The notes beneath the pieces were generated by a model, which saw only the letters and a list, made by a program, of their open reading frames with translations, was not told the origin of the DNA and did not search any database. From Strigamia acuminata (taxonomy: Eukaryota; Arthropoda; Chilopoda; Geophilomorpha; Linotaeniidae), in contig OX442318.1 of assembly GCA_949358305.1 (NCBI GenBank), positions 13,374,517-13,438,516 of the forward strand: DNA of 64,000 nucleotides, in the 5' to 3' direction. Below, one piece after another: positions 42,787-54,209 of the stretch; position 1 is the stretch's first letter; the number at the start of each line of letters is the position of its first letter. The translations under genes were made by a program, and so were the position numbers.

Positions 42787-45700
42787 ATGACCACCACAAA
42801 ACTCCATGTGGTTTCGAACGTGGAACTCCTGAACGACTCAAACTACACCCTGTGGTCAGAGAGAATTGAAACGATTCTGAGAGGACGAAAGCTGTGGCGA
42901 GCGGCCATCGCAGGAGCGGAACCCCCACACGGTGTGGCCGACGCCGAGGACTTCGAGGCCAAAGAGAAAATATGGGAGACGTGGGACGACAAAAATGCCG
43001 AAGCGATCGAGATAATGATTGGCACATTGACGGGCGACCAGGTGTTGAAGTACCGCGCTTCCCGAAACGCAAAAATTCTTTGGGAGAAGATCAAGGAAAA
43101 TATGCAGACGGACAACACGCAGCTTCAATTAGAATGCAACATGCAATTAACGCATTGCAAGATGGACAAGACGGAGACCATCGACCACTATTTGAACCGA
43201 ATCGAAGCACTCCAGACGGAAAGCGCCCAACTCGGTAAGGACATTACTGACCTGGAAGTGAGATTTTATGCCCTTCACGGACTGAGAGACGAATTCCACC
43301 CCACCGCATTGGCAATCAAAGCAAACAAGACGCTTACAAACAAGGAGGCACGCGCGATGCTAAAACAAACCGAGACGAGGGGGCAGAAAGCCAACGAGAC
43401 ACGCGCACCAGATGCAGCTTACGAGACCAAGGTGAAAAGATTCGAGAAGGGCACGGGCGTGCGCAAGTGCTACAACTGCGACATGCCGGGGCACACGGCG
43501 GGAGAGTGCCGTAATCCCACGCTTTGCTACAACTGCCGGGGAACTGGACACCGAGCGAGCGAGTGCAGACAGCCAAAGAGGGAGAATAAAAACGGCGGAC
43601 GCAACGCAAAGAAGCCACACTCGAAGGGGCCACCAAGAACACTGCGTGCACGCGAAATCGGACCCGAGAGGCCACAGAGAATGCTGAGAGCGTTCGAAGT
43701 CGAAGATAAGGAACCACAGGAACCTATGGAGAGCATCGGGACACCTGAAGATGACGTAAGTGAAAAATTTGATGAAATATTAGAAGAAACATTAGAAGAA
43801 AATTTAGAGGAAAATTTAGAAGAAAAATTTGAAGAGAAAATAGTAGAGAAAATAGAAGAAAAATTAGTAGGAAAAATAGAAGAAAATTTAGAGGAAAATG
43901 TAGAAGAAAAATTTGAAGAGAAAATAGTAGAGAAAATAGACGGAAAATTAGTGGGAAAAATAGAAGAAAAAGGTTTCATTGCGACATGCGAGCGGGCGGG
44001 GCGTTGCGAAGAAAATAATGAGCAATGGATACTGGATTCGGGCGCCACATCCCACATGGCGAAGTCAAGGGGTATATTCGCGACGTATACGCCGGAGAGC
44101 CGTGCAATTCAAGTAGCGGACGAAGGCACGACGATTAGAACGAGCGGGATCGGGGATATCTGCGTGAAAACGACGACGAGCCAAGACGTGCTGCGACTCG
44201 AGCGGGTGTTGCACGTGCCAAGACTTGATTCAAACTTACTGTCGGTGCCCAAGATCGTTGACAAGAAGATGAAAGTCCTATTTGAAGAGAAAAAGGCAAC
44301 AATACTGTCAACAGAAGGGGAGAAAATCCTAACCGCACTACGAGAGGGAGACAGTTTCGTCATAAATTTAAAAATCGAGAAAAACGGAAACGCGCGACAA
44401 ACGAAAGAAATAAACACGACATGGCACCAACGACTTGGCCACCTGGCGCCCGACACGATGCGAACGATGATGAACGACCAACTGGTACGTGGATTGACAT
44501 TAAATCGAAACGAGAAGGCAAAATGTGACGCGTGCATTAGAAGCAAATTAACTCGCAAGCCACACAAGCCCGTGAACACACGACAATCAAGCGCTGTCAT
44601 GGATTTGTGGCACGTGGACCTCATCGGGCCCCTCAAACCCGAGTCATTAGGAAAAGCAAGATTCATTCTCACCGTGGTGGACGACTACAGCAGGAAAACA
44701 TTGATTAGAATTTTAAAAACAAAGGATGAAACGTCAGAAGAACTGAAAAATCTAATCACGAGATGCGAGCGGCAAACTGGGAGGCGACTCAGAAAAATTC
44801 GAAGCGACAACGGAGGGGAGTTCATCGTCGGGACCCTGAGCGCGTGGTTCAAGGAACGCGGAATTGACCACCAGCTGACCACACCTTTCTCACCTGCCAG
44901 CAACGGAGTCGCGGAGCGCCACAACCGGACAATTATCGAGATGACAAGGACGATGTTGTGCGACGCGCAGCTGCCACTCAACTTTTGGGCCGAGTGTGCC
45001 ACGACGGCGGCACACATACGAAACTCGTGCACATCCAGGGCACACGGAAAGACGCCATCGGAAATCTGGGACAAGCGGAAACCAACCGTGAAGTATTTGA
45101 AGCGATACGGATGTGTCGCGTACACACTCATACGAGATGCAAACCGCACGAAGTTGGAACCGAAGGCGCAGAAAGGAATATTCGTGGGCTACTCACAAAA
45201 TCGGAAAGCATACCGAATCTACAACCCCAACACGAGGAAAATAAATGAAGAAAGAAACGTGAGATTCCTGGAACACGAGTTGGGAGCGACGCTGCTACAC
45301 GGAGAAGCCCAACCCGAAACGACACACTGCAACGTACTATTTGAGTTTCAAGAAACTGATACAGAGGCTGAGAATGCACCACGAGACGAAAATGAAATCA
45401 CACGACCCGAACAAGATGGAAACGAGAACGAGCCCACACAAAACGAGAGCGAGCCGACACAAGACGAGAGGGAGTCGACACCAGACGAAAACGAACCGAC
45501 TCGAGACAAGACCGAACCGACACAAAGCGGAAATGCAGCCAATACACAAGCGAATAAAATCGGACGACCAAAGGGCACCACCAACGCTGCAAATACAGAA
45601 AAATTACGCGAACAAAGGGCCGAATACGAGCAAACACTCGTGCAACAAGGCGCGCGCAGAAGCAGCCGAAAAAGAAAACATAGAGCATATAGATCGGAAG

Positions 45701-47241
45701 TTATTGAGCCCACGACGTACGACGAGGCCATGAAGTCAATGAATTCCGAGGAGTGGAAGAAAGCCACGGATGAAGAAATCGCATCTATGAAGCACCACCG
45801 GGTCTGGAGAATTACGAAACTCCCCGCAGGAGGAAAAACTGTAAAATGCAAATGGGTATTTAAAATAAAATCCAATCCGAACACTGGGGCTCAACGATTC
45901 AAGGCGAGACTAGTCGCCGCCGGTTATACGCAACGATGGGGCCAAGATTACGACACAACCTTCGCGCCCGTGATCCGAATCGAAACGATGCGTATGCTAA
46001 TTAATGACGCAATAAAGCGGGGCGGGACACTAAATCAATACGATGTAAAAGCAGCTTACCTACACGGCGAACTCGAGGAAACCATATTCATGGAACAGCC
46101 AACCGGATACACAGAGGGAGATGGGAAGCAGGTATGCCAACTTCTGAAGAGTATATACGGACTTAAACAATCAGGCCGCTGCTGGTACGAGAAGCTCACG
46201 GAAGTCTTGAAGGGAGTCAAATTTGAACAGTCACCAGACGACCCGTGCCTGTTTATTGTGCGCAGAGGAGAGGAATATATGCTGATGGGGGTCTACGTAG
46301 ATGACGCCCTCGTATCCGCATCCAGCGCCAAATTTGAAAAATTAATAATTGGAAAAATTCGCGAAGAAATTGAGCTGTTAAGTATGGGACCACTGTCATC
46401 AATTTTGGGGATCCAAGCGACATGGGACGGAGGAGAAATCCAGTTGCACCAGACCAAATATATTGAGGACATATTACTGCAATACGGAATGGAGGATTGC
46501 AACCCCAAAAATACACCCATGGACCCCAATCAAAAATTGGACGAACACGAAGAAAGCCCAGAAGTCGATCCAAAGTCATACCAAGAACTAATTGGAAAAA
46601 TTATGTACTTGGCAACGAACACCCGTCCCGACTTGAGCTTCGCGATGAGCACATTGTCGCAGTACAATTGCAAGCCGAAGCAAATGCATTATTGCGCGTT
46701 GAAGCGCATCCTGAAGTATTTAAGAAGAACAATCGATTACAGACTGACGTATCGAAAGGAGGCGAGAAATTTGCATGCCTACACAGACGCCAGCTGGGAC
46801 CGGACAGAAGATGCGAAATCGTTTTCAGGATTCATCATAATAGACGGGACAGCAGTCATAAATTGGAGGTGCAAGAAGCAGAGCACTGTAGCAGCATCGA
46901 GCACCGAGAGCGAGATGCATGCACTTTCAGAGGGCGTGAGGGACTTGGCGTGGACACAGAATCTAAACAACTTCATCACACCTCAACCACAAGAGAAATT
47001 GGCAACAGTGTTCTGCGACAGCCTGAACGCGACGCAACTGTTGCAGAGAGGGCCGCAAAAGGCAAGATCGAAATATCACAACCGGCGAATTCATCAGATC
47101 AAAGATGAAATTGAAGGCGGACGAATTAATGTAAAACACATTCCTGGAGAAAACATGCTTGCGGATTTCCTGACTAAACCGCTAGCCGGACCACCATTGG
47201 AGAGAAACATGGTCGGACTGGGAATAAAGAAGAACGAATGA
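42787..47241 (+). CDS. Copia A gag-pol polyprotein, copy 1 (1484 residues)
   Basis: A single intact frame from ATG at 42787. Gag has the copia N-terminal fold (NYTLWSERIETIL) and two CCHC zinc knuckles (residues about 228-241 and 247-260). A Glu/Lys-rich repeat follows (about 323-396), then protease (WILDSGATSH, catalytic Asp 417) and pre-integrase (WHQRLGHL..CDACIRSK). Integrase has D611, D674 and E710 (D-X62-D-X35-E). RT has YVDD at 1170-1173 and RNase H has TDASWD (Asp 1334); the chain ends MLADFLTKPLAG. All catalytic residues are present, so it could be functional. The frame extends upstream through the poly-A run without an ATG, hence this start. Confidence 0.97.
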   Translation: MTTTKLHVVSNVELLNDSNYTLWSERIETILRGRKLWRAAIAGAEPPHGVADAEDFEAKEKIWETWDDKNAEAIEIMIGTLTGDQVLKYRASRNAKILWEKIKENMQTDNTQLQLECNMQLTHCKMDKTETIDHYLNRIEALQTESAQLGKDITDLEVRFYALHGLRDEFHPTALAIKANKTLTNKEARAMLKQTETRGQKANETRAPDAAYETKVKRFEKGTGVRKCYNCDMPGHTAGECRNPTLCYNCRGTGHRASECRQPKRENKNGGRNAKKPHSKGPPRTLRAREIGPERPQRMLRAFEVEDKEPQEPMESIGTPEDDVSEKFDEILEETLEENLEENLEEKFEEKIVEKIEEKLVGKIEENLEENVEEKFEEKIVEKIDGKLVGKIEEKGFIATCERAGRCEENNEQWILDSGATSHMAKSRGIFATYTPESRAIQVADEGTTIRTSGIGDICVKTTTSQDVLRLERVLHVPRLDSNLLSVPKIVDKKMKVLFEEKKATILSTEGEKILTALREGDSFVINLKIEKNGNARQTKEINTTWHQRLGHLAPDTMRTMMNDQLVRGLTLNRNEKAKCDACIRSKLTRKPHKPVNTRQSSAVMDLWHVDLIGPLKPESLGKARFILTVVDDYSRKTLIRILKTKDETSEELKNLITRCERQTGRRLRKIRSDNGGEFIVGTLSAWFKERGIDHQLTTPFSPASNGVAERHNRTIIEMTRTMLCDAQLPLNFWAECATTAAHIRNSCTSRAHGKTPSEIWDKRKPTVKYLKRYGCVAYTLIRDANRTKLEPKAQKGIFVGYSQNRKAYRIYNPNTRKINEERNVRFLEHELGATLLHGEAQPETTHCNVLFEFQETDTEAENAPRDENEITRPEQDGNENEPTQNESEPTQDERESTPDENEPTRDKTEPTQSGNAANTQANKIGRPKGTTNAANTEKLREQRAEYEQTLVQQGARRSSRKRKHRAYRSEVIEPTTYDEAMKSMNSEEWKKATDEEIASMKHHRVWRITKLPAGGKTVKCKWVFKIKSNPNTGAQRFKARLVAAGYTQRWGQDYDTTFAPVIRIETMRMLINDAIKRGGTLNQYDVKAAYLHGELEETIFMEQPTGYTEGDGKQVCQLLKSIYGLKQSGRCWYEKLTEVLKGVKFEQSPDDPCLFIVRRGEEYMLMGVYVDDALVSASSAKFEKLIIGKIREEIELLSMGPLSSILGIQATWDGGEIQLHQTKYIEDILLQYGMEDCNPKNTPMDPNQKLDEHEESPEVDPKSYQELIGKIMYLATNTRPDLSFAMSTLSQYNCKPKQMHYCALKRILKYLRRTIDYRLTYRKEARNLHAYTDASWDRTEDAKSFSGFIIIDGTAVINWRCKKQSTVAASSTESEMHALSEGVRDLAWTQNLNNFITPQPQEKLATVFCDSLNATQLLQRGPQKARSKYHNRRIHQIKDEIEGGRINVKHIPGENMLADFLTKPLAGPPLERNMVGLGIKKNE

Positions 47242-47267
47242 AGTATTCCATCGAGCAACATTGACGA

Positions 47268-47282
47268 CCTGTAGGAGGGATT
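47268..47282 (+). other. Polypurine tract, copia A copy 1
   Basis: GTAGGAGGGATT directly ahead of the 3' LTR. Confidence 0.7.
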
Positions 47283-47519
47283 TGTTAGATTGACAGGCGC
47301 CAATATTGCTACAGACATTAAAGGATTAGGAACAGGACCTCGTGGACAAAGGGAGAGAAGAAGCGCAGGGTCGTGAACTGTCAGCGACCCCAACTAAACA
47401 ACCAATGAGAGAATTTCGTTTTGACCCCACAAACTGTATTTAACCCCCCTGTTCAGAAATAAAACTCACTTGTCAATTTTCAACCTTTCAACACGTGTGT
47501 TCTTTTGAGATGTACAACA
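47283..47519 (+). repeat. 3' LTR, copia A copy 1
   Basis: 237 bp, identical to the 5' LTR by eye. Confidence 0.95.
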
Positions 47520-49013
47520 GAAAATCAATTTTAAGCCAAGAAAATCAATTTTAAGCCAAGAAAATCAATTTTAAGCCAAGAAAATCAATTTTAAGCCAAG
47601 AAAATCAATTTTAAGCCAAGAAAATCAATTTTAAGCCAAGAAAATCAATTTTAAGCCAAGAAAATCAATTTTAAGCCAAGAAAATCAATTTTAAGCCAAG
47701 AAAATCAATTTTAAGCCAAGAAAATCAATTTTAAGCCAAGAAAATCAATTTTAAGCCAAGAAAATCAATTTTAAGCCAAGAAAATCAATTTTAAGCCAAG
47801 AAAATCAATTTTAAGCCAAGAAAATCAATTTTAAGCCAAGAAAATCAATTTTAAGCCAAGAAAATCAATTTTAAGCCAAGAAAATCAATTTTAAGCCAAG
47901 AAAATCAATTTTAAGCCAAGAAAATCAATTTTAAGCCAAGAAAATCAATTTTAAGCCAAGAAAATCAATTTTAAGCCAAGAAAATCAATTTTAAGCCAAG
48001 AAAATCAATTTTAAGCCAAGAAAATCAATTTTAAGCCAAGAAAATCAATTTTAAGCCAAGAAAATCAATTTTAAGCCAAGAAAATCAATTTTAAGCCAAG
48101 AAAATCAATTTTAAGCCAAGAAAATCAATTTTAAGCCAAGAAAATCAATTTTAAGCCAAGAAAATCAATTTTAAGCCAAGAAAATCAATTTTAAGCCAAG
48201 AAAATCAATTTTAAGCCAAGAAAATCAATTTTAAGCCAAGAAAATCAATTTTAAGCCAAGAAAATCAATTTTAAGCCAAGAAAATCAATTTTAAGCCAAG
48301 AAAATCAATTTTAAGCCAAGAAAATCAATTTTAAGCCAAGAAAATCAATTTTAAGCCAAGAAAATCAATTTTAAGCCAAGAAAATCAATTTTAAGCCAAG
48401 AAAATCAATTTTAAGCCAAGAAAATCAATTTTAAGCCAAGAAAATCAATTTTAAGCCAAGAAAATCAATTTTAAGCCAAGAAAATCAATTTTAAGCCAAG
48501 AAAATCAATTTTAAGCCAAGAAAATCAATTTTAAGCCAAGAAAATCAATTTTAAGCCAAGAAAATCAATTTTAAGCCAAGAAAATCAATTTTAAGCCAAG
48601 AAAATCAATTTTAAGCCAAGAAAATCAATTTTAAGCCAAGAAAATCAATTTTAAGCCAAGAAAATCAATTTTAAGCCAAGAAAATCAATTTTAAGCCAAG
48701 AAAATCAATTTTAAGCCAAGAAAATCAATTTTAAGCCAAGAAAATCAATTTTAAGCCAAGAAAATCAATTTTAAGCCAAGAAAATCAATTTTAAGCCAAG
48801 AAAATCAATTTTAAGCCAAGAAAATCAATTTTAAGCCAAGAAAATCAATTTTAAGCCAAGAAAATCAATTTTAAGCCAAGAAAATCAATTTTAAGCCAAG
48901 AAAATCAATTTTAAGCCAAGAAAATCAATTTTAAGCCAAGAAAATCAATTTTAAGCCAAGAAAATCAATTTTAAGCCAAGAAAATCAATTTTAAGCCAAG
49001 AAAATCAATTTTA
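47520..49013. repeat. 20-bp satellite, block 2 (about 75 copies)
   Basis: Same unit as block 1, without visible variants. Confidence 0.97.
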
Positions 49014-49238
49014 TGTGGTGATTTTTTATGTAATAGTGTATGTTTATTTTGTGATTAATTTGTAACAATTAACGCCAGAGGGTATCGGTTTTATGTAGAT
49101 ACTCTCGACGTCACCTGTATCGTATATCTCGCACTAAGCGACCTTGTCAAAGTTCAGACAAGTACGTCGCCGCAAATAAAACGGCTATTATCATTTCGTT
49201 TAAGCAATTGTCATCTTTTTCAACCACACGCACTGACA
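49014..49238 (+). repeat. 5' LTR, copia B
   Basis: 225 bp, TGTGGTG to CACTGACA, with CAAATAAAACGG near the 3' end. Confidence 0.95.
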
Positions 49239-49239
49239 T

Positions 49240-49251
49240 TGGTAGCAGAGG
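49240..49251 (+). other. Primer-binding site, initiator tRNA-Met (copia B)
   Basis: TGGTAGCAGAGG one base after the LTR. Confidence 0.9.
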
Positions 49252-49793
49252 GTGGTTCCGTGCAGCGCACGTTGGTTAAACGTTGCAATTTCGACACTGT
49301 AAGCGACGAAACGACGACGAAAAATCAGCGAGCGAGTGTACGGAAGCCATTACAATCCGCGTGGGTTGAAGTTGCATCGTGTAACGAGAATATTGTGCCT
49401 AGGTTTGAACAGGCACAAGAAAAGCTAAGTATTTGTCGAAATTAGGGCGGCTAGAAAAGCAATATAAGCCCAATTTAAGCTTAGTAAAGTATAAATTTCC
49501 GATTAGCGGTGCGAACGATTTGATAGACGAAGGAAAACGATTCGTGAACGTCGACGATACGTACAAGACGCAAAAACGACGTACGGGCGACGGTGTACAG
49601 CCAAGCAGCGTGCACGACAAGCGATTAAGACGAAATACAGAGGAAACGTGCGGGGAAAACAACCGCAATCAGGGATTGTTCGTGAATTCCGTGTGCCTGG
49701 ATTTACAAGGCACAACTGAAGTTAAGTATCGAATTGATTCGAATTAAAAAATAGTATTTTGATCCGGTTATCCATTATTAAGCGCAGTAAAAA
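49252..49793 (+). other. Copia B leader
   Basis: 540 bp between primer site and gag. It contains two short plus-strand frames, the longer 49433-49747 (104 codons), which resemble no known protein and are probably not translated. Confidence 0.5.
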
Positions 49794-52700
49794 ATGGCGA
49801 CGGATTCGGGAATTGGAAACGTGGCAACAGTTGAAAAACTTACAAACACCAACTATTTCCTGTGGAGAATGAAAGTCCGCGGAATACTCAAAGTGAAGGA
49901 AGTTTGGCAAGAAGCTATCATTGATGACGGTCCCGCTAAACCAGAAGTCGGAGCAGCAGATTACGCCGACGACCTTGTAAAATGGCAAACGTGGGACAAA
50001 AAGAATTCTCAGGCACTAACAATCATCGCTTTAACATTGTCAACCCAACAAGCGATGCGGTACAGCATGGAAGAAAATGCTAAAGAGCTCTGGAAAAAGA
50101 TTGAAACGCACATGGCTGGCCGCATAGAAGATCAAAAAATTGATTTAACGTTTGAACTTGCGCAATTAAAGATGGGCAAGAGCGAAGATATAGACACGTA
50201 TATGGATCGATCTGAAGCCCTCGCAACAAAGAGTGCAGAACTAGGCAAAGTTCTTTCCGACAGAGAAATGACATCATACATTTTACATGGATTAAAATCG
50301 GAATTTAATGTAATGAAGAAAGCCTTAGGAGCGAACAAAGCACTCACTTTGGATGATGTCCGCGCACAACTTAAGCAAGAAGAACGCGAACATCGACGCG
50401 GAAATCAAGATTTTGGGCGAGAAAGCGCATCTGAGAGCGCGTACAAAGCAAAGAAAAAGAGTAACTTCAAGTGTTATAACTGCAATCGCCCTGGACATTA
50501 TGCACGAGATTGCTGGCGTCCAAAAGAAGAGAAAGGACGAACTGAAGAAAAGTCCAAACCGTCTACTCGGGGGCGAGGTACGCCGAAGAAAGAAGCGGCA
50601 GCGGTAGCAACCGACCTCCCTTTGCCACAGTTCACCTTTCACGTATTTCAAAAAGAAAAGGACCCGGAATGCGTAAATATTTCACTTGAGTGGCTACTAG
50701 ATTCCGGCGCTTCAAGTCACATGTCTTCACGGAAAGACCGATTTGATCAATTTGAACATGAAGATCAGAAAGTTGGTTTAGCAGGCGAGGGGACCGAATT
50801 AGAGGCGAAAGGCAAGGGTGAAATATCATTACAATTGGAACGTGCGGAAGTAAAACTGGAGAATGTTTTATATGTGCCCCAACTGAATACTCACCTATTG
50901 TCGGTTCCGAAGATCGTTGACAGCGGGTGTAAAGTGGTATTTATGAAACATGTGGCACAGGTCATCAGTCCAAAAGATGAAGTGGTGATGGAAGCGCATC
51001 GTCGTGGGGATAGTTTTGTCGTCAAAGAGAAGATGAACACAGCCACGACACAGCAAGCACAAATGGCGTCACAGGATTTGTGGCACAAACGTTTAGCTCA
51101 CGTTAATTATCGCACTTTAACTGAAATGTGTCAAAAGAAAATTGTACGCGGTTTAGACATGAAAATTTCGCCAATTACTACGTGCGAAGCGTGCATAGAA
51201 GGCAAGACAGCAGCTAAGCCACACAGTGCGGTTAGGGAGCAGCAATCAACAAGAATCTTCGAATTACTGCACCTTGATTTGATGGGTTCAATCGAACCTC
51301 CATCGTACTCCGATGGAAATTACGTTTTGACGATTGTAGACGACTTTAGTAGGAAGATTTTTGTCAAGATATTACAAAACAAAAGTCAAACTTCGGAAGA
51401 ATTACAGAACTTCATTACGCAGCAAGAAGTGCAAACTGGTCACAAATTGAAGAAAGTGCGGAGCGACAACGGAGGAGAGTTTATCGCCTCCACATTGGCT
51501 GATTTCTTCAAGAAGAAAGGAATAAAGCACCAATTTACGACTCCATACGCTCCCGCCAGCAATGGAATTTCTGAGCGTGCAAATCGCACTATTATGGAAG
51601 CAGCCAGGACCATGCTTTTGGAGTCTAAATTACCAAAAGTATTTTGGGCTGAAGGCGTTCATGCTGCTGTTCATAGCAGAAATTACTGCAAGACATCGGT
51701 TCATAATAAAAGTCCAGAAGAAATTTGGACAAATCGTGTCCCGACAGTTAAATATCTCAAACGATTTGGCTGTGTCGCGCATATTTTAAAACCAAAGTTT
51801 CGACAGTCAAAACTTGAAGCCAAAACAGAGAAGGGAATATTTGTAGGTTATTCGCAACACAGGAAGGCGTATAGGATATTTATTCCCGAAACAGAAAGCA
51901 TAAAGGAAGCACGCAATGTCGTCTTTGAAGAAGGCAAATTGGGGTATCATTTATTATCTCCATCCAAAACCCAAGAGACAGAAATGGACATTGAACCGCC
52001 GGTTGCTCACAAGGACGAAATTGTTGTCGCCTCATAAGACGAAACGGACGATAATGAATCATTTGGGTCGGCGCCGGACTTCTTTAGCTCGAGCTCAGAG
52101 GAGTTAGAGGATTACGAGGAGTCAGAATCGTCATCAGAACCGGAAGAAGAGGAACAACAGAAGCCTAAACGGGGTCGTCCAAAAGGAACGACAAAAGCGG
52201 TTTTGCAGCAACGAAAACAAACGTTTTCCCAAAATCAAGCGGGCCCATCTGGATTACGTCGTTCAAAAAGAGCAGAAGAAGAGAGAAAGCGAAAATTGTC
52301 AGAACCCAACCCCACAACCACTCCAGGGTTGAGACGCTCGAAGAGAAAAAAGGGGCACAAACACACAGCATACAGAGCAGAAATTCTTGTTCCTTCCACT
52401 TACCAAGAAGCTATGCAATCTCCACAAAAGGAACAATGGATAGCTGCTATGGACAGCGAAATGGGATCCATGGCACAGCATGAAGTTTGGGAAGTCGTGG
52501 ACCTACCGAAGGGAGCAAAATCCGTTAAATGTAAATGGGTTTACCGAGCTAAACCCGACAAGAGTGGAAAAATAGAAACATACAAAGCTCGTTTAGTAGC
52601 TTGCGGATATTCCCAAAAACCTGGCACTGACTATCACGAAACTTACGCGCCAGTCATACGAATGGAAACGTTAAGAATGTTAATTAACATCGGCGCAAAG

Positions 52701-53918
52701 ATGGGAATTACATTAGAACAAGACGATGTGAAAACTGCCTATCTCCATGGAAAACTCAAAGAGACCATTTATATGAATGAGCCACGGGGATATTCAAGTA
52801 ACAAGAAAGGAAAGACATGCCGCCTCCTCAAAAGTATCTATGGTCTGAAGCAAAGTGGACTTTGCTGGTATAAGAAGATGAAGAAAGAACTAAAGAAGGT
52901 GGGATTCAAAGCGTCATTATGCGACCCATGTTTATTCATTCTGAGAAAAGGAGCAGATTTCCTCTACTTAGGGCTTTATGTGGACGACATCGTTACTTTG
53001 GCCTCAACACCAGAGTTCAAAAAGAGCATTATGGGCCAGTTATCGAAGAAAATCGAACTCGTCCATCTTGGCGAACTATCATTCATACTTGGCATAGAGG
53101 TGGACCAGCGTGACAATGGTATCTTCCTGAGTCAGTGCAGGTACATAAAGAAGTTATTACTCAAGTATGGTTTGGAAGATTGCAACCCAGCGATCACGCC
53201 GCTGGATCCGAATCAAAAGTTGGATGTTTTTCAGGATAGCCCACAAGTCGACCCAACTTTCTATCAGGAGTTGATAGGATCTGTGATGTATTTATCAACG
53301 GGGACAAGACCGGATGTGAGCTTCGCCGTTAGCGCCTTGTCTCAATTTAATAAAGACCCAAGGAAAATACATCTACAGGCGATCAAACGCGTAATCCGCT
53401 ATATCAAGGGGACGGCAGGACGTGGATTGCTGTATCGAAGAGAAGAAGGAGATGTTTGTTCTCATGCAGATGCATCGTGGGACACAGGAAAAGATGCGAA
53501 ATCTTTTTCTGGTTACGTCATCAAGCACGGCACGAGCCTGATAAACTGGAGGAGTACGAAGCAACGCACAGTAGCTCTTTCAGCCACGGAAAGTGAGCTC
53601 AATGCCATCACCGAGGCATTGAAGGAGTTAATATGGACGGACTATTTGCTGTTAGAACTTCACAAAGAAACAACTGACAACCGGAAGAAAACGCTATACA
53701 ACGATAATACTGGTGCAATTCAACTTCTAAAAGGGGCGGCACAAAAACTAAGTACCAAACTCCTTAATCGGAAGTTCCATTACGTAAAAGAGGAGTTGAA
53801 AAGTCATGGCATCAAGTTAATTCACATTCCCAGCGAGAAGATGCAAGCGGATTTTCTAACCAAAGCGTTAACGAAGCCAAAAATTGACAGATGTTTAGAA
53901 GACTTACAGCTAATATAA
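49794..53918 (+). CDS. Copia B gag-pol polyprotein with one internal stop
   Basis: The frame runs 49794-52034, meets TAA at 52035, and continues in the same frame to 53918 (1374 codons counting the stop position). Part 1 has gag (NYFLWRMKVRGIL), one CCHC knuckle (227-240), protease (WLLDSGASSH, Asp 303), pre-integrase (WHKRLAHV..CEACIEGK) and integrase D495, D558, E594. Part 2 has RT with YVDD at 1062-1065, RNase H (HADASWD) and the end MQADFLTKAL. The stop lies in the variable acidic linker between integrase and RT. It leaves RT/RNase H untranslated unless read through. A point nonsense mutation in a young copy is the simplest reading; regulated readthrough would be unusual here. Confidence 0.93.
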
Positions 53919-53968
53919 GGTTAAACATTATAAAATCAAATAGTGTTTATATAAGATTTATTGCTTAA

Positions 53969-53984
53969 AAAATCGGAGGAGAAT
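53969..53984 (+). other. Polypurine tract, copia B
   Basis: AAATCGGAGGAGAAT directly ahead of the 3' LTR. Confidence 0.7.
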
Positions 53985-54209
53985 TGTGGTGATTTTTTAT
54001 GTAATAGTGTATGTTTATTTTGTGATTAATTTGTAACAATTAACGCCAGAGGGTATCGGTTTTATGTAGATACTCTCGACGTCACCTGTATCGTATATCT
54101 CGCACTAAGCGACCTTGTCAAAGTTCAGACAAGTACGTCGCCGCAAATAAAACGGCTATTATCATTTCGTTTAAGCAATTGTCATCTTTTTCAACCACAC
54201 GCACTGACA
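53985..54209 (+). repeat. 3' LTR, copia B
   Basis: 225 bp, identical to the 5' LTR by eye. Confidence 0.95.

Larger units (their letters stand above)
42376..47519 (+). mobile_element. Ty1/copia retrotransposon family A, copy 1
   Basis: 5144 bp with identical 237-bp LTRs, primer site, one gag-pol frame and a purine-rich tract. The flanking pentamers differ (TTTTA on the left, GAAAA on the right), so the target duplication is not intact, unlike copy 2. Sequence is otherwise the same as copy 2 apart from one base in a poly-A run of the leader. Confidence 0.95.
49014..54209 (+). mobile_element. Ty1/copia retrotransposon family B
   Basis: 5196 bp with identical 225-bp LTRs and a perfect target duplication TTTTA (49009-49013, 54210-54214) made from the satellite. 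It is related to family A but clearly distinct in both LTR and protein. The gag-pol frame has one in-frame TAA at 52035. Confidence 0.96.

Noticed and set aside
42894-43238. Overlapping plus-strand frames within copia A gag and RT (also 46497-47108)
   Set aside because: Out-of-frame readings of the intact polyprotein; no independent motifs.
43334-45884. Many minus-strand open frames of 100-190 codons inside copia A
   Set aside because: They are antisense shadows of the gag-pol frame, recur exactly in copy 2, and show Ser/Arg-rich compositional translation only.
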